Source: an uncultured Phycisphaerae bacterium (GTDB taxonomy: Bacteria; Planctomycetota; Phycisphaerae; Sedimentisphaerales; Anaerohalosphaeraceae). From it: a stretch of DNA of 6,516 bases. Position numbers and translations under genes: made by a program. The stretch is taken from positions 1 to 6,516 of the forward strand of contig CALKKA010000018.1 in the NCBI GenBank assembly GCA_937995495.1, read 5' to 3'. This document shows, in pieces, positions 6,438 to 6,516 of the stretch; within the stretch, counting starts at the first letter, position 1; every line of letters begins with the position of its first letter. A model generated the notes under the pieces. It had not been told where the DNA came from. It made no database searches and worked only from the letters and a program-made list of their open reading frames with translations.

Positions 6438-6516
6438 TTAGCTGATCTTTGAAACGATCTGGTCTAGGATTTGGCCCAGATTGTCATAGGTTCGGTCGCT
6501 GAGTTTAAGTTCCTTG
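6438..6516 (-). CDS. C-terminal end of an unidentified upstream gene
   Basis: An open frame enters from the right edge and ends at TAA (6438-6440) after 25 visible codons. The residues include KELKLSDRTYDNLGQILDQI and end in VSKIS. The alternation of charged and hydrophobic residues suggests a C-terminal alpha helix. The one other minus-strand frame I translated stops at once. The same orientation and 49-base distance to purA suggest a real gene belonging to or preceding the same transcription unit. The fragment is too short to assign a family, and no function is proposed. Confidence 0.6.
   Translation of the reverse strand, partial: KELKLSDRTYDNLGQILDQIVSKIS

Noticed and set aside
6457..6481. 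Six-base inverted repeat ATCTGG/CCAGAT as a terminator for the upstream gene
   Set aside because: The loop is 13 bases, the stem is short, it lies within coding sequence, and the T run is about 19 bases beyond. It does not form a typical intrinsic terminator.
1..6516. Possibility of a defence system, prophage, toxin-antitoxin pair or CRISPR array
   Set aside because: Every stretch is accounted for by housekeeping genes in one orientation with gaps under 50 bases. I saw no repeats, integrase, transposase or small accessory genes.

Overview
The window is a compact, single-direction stretch of bacterial housekeeping genes. All six complete genes and both partial genes lie on the minus strand, so transcription runs from high to low coordinates. 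No gap exceeds about 50 bases. I found no RNA gene, mobile element, CRISPR array or long repeat. Base composition looks close to 50% GC. The organism is a bacterium. The gene set (purA, uppS, cdsA, phoH, a membrane HD hydrolase, ybeY, a DUF21 membrane protein) and some motif variants remind me of Planctomycetota, perhaps Phycisphaerae. That is a tentative impression from memory, not a search result.

In transcription order: the last 25 codons of an unidentified gene (6438-6516) are followed by a 49-base gap. Next come purA (adenylosuccinate synthetase, 5111-6388), uppS (undecaprenyl diphosphate synthase, 4310-5095), cdsA (phosphatidate cytidylyltransferase, 3442-4305), phoH/ybeZ (PhoH-type ATPase, 2476-3432), a PgpH/YqfF-like membrane HD phosphohydrolase (884-2479), ybeY (rRNA-maturation RNase, 406-882 or 406-909) and the first 131 codons of a DUF21/CNNM-type membrane protein (1-395). 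Junctions range from a 4-base ATGA overlap to 15 bases, so purA to the DUF21 gene is very probably one transcript. Three genes do not start with ATG: uppS and phoH use TTG and the DUF21 gene uses GTG. Each of the three has a clear Shine-Dalgarno sequence just upstream.

Functionally the cluster joins two well-known bacterial neighbourhoods. uppS-cdsA supplies the lipid carrier for cell-wall synthesis and the CDP-diacylglycerol precursor for phospholipids. phoH-HD-ybeY-DUF21 resembles the E. coli ybeZ-ybeY-ybeX and B. subtilis phoH-yqfF-yqfG neighbourhoods, tied to ribosome/RNA quality and cyclic di-AMP turnover. purA makes the AMP precursor at the head.

I do not see an undescribed system. The points worth a second look are protein variants inside otherwise ordinary genes: an Asp in place of the third His of the YbeY metal site, a Phe/Val variant of the CdsA signature, a 7TM-HD protein lacking the usual large extracellular sensor, and the composite operon layout.
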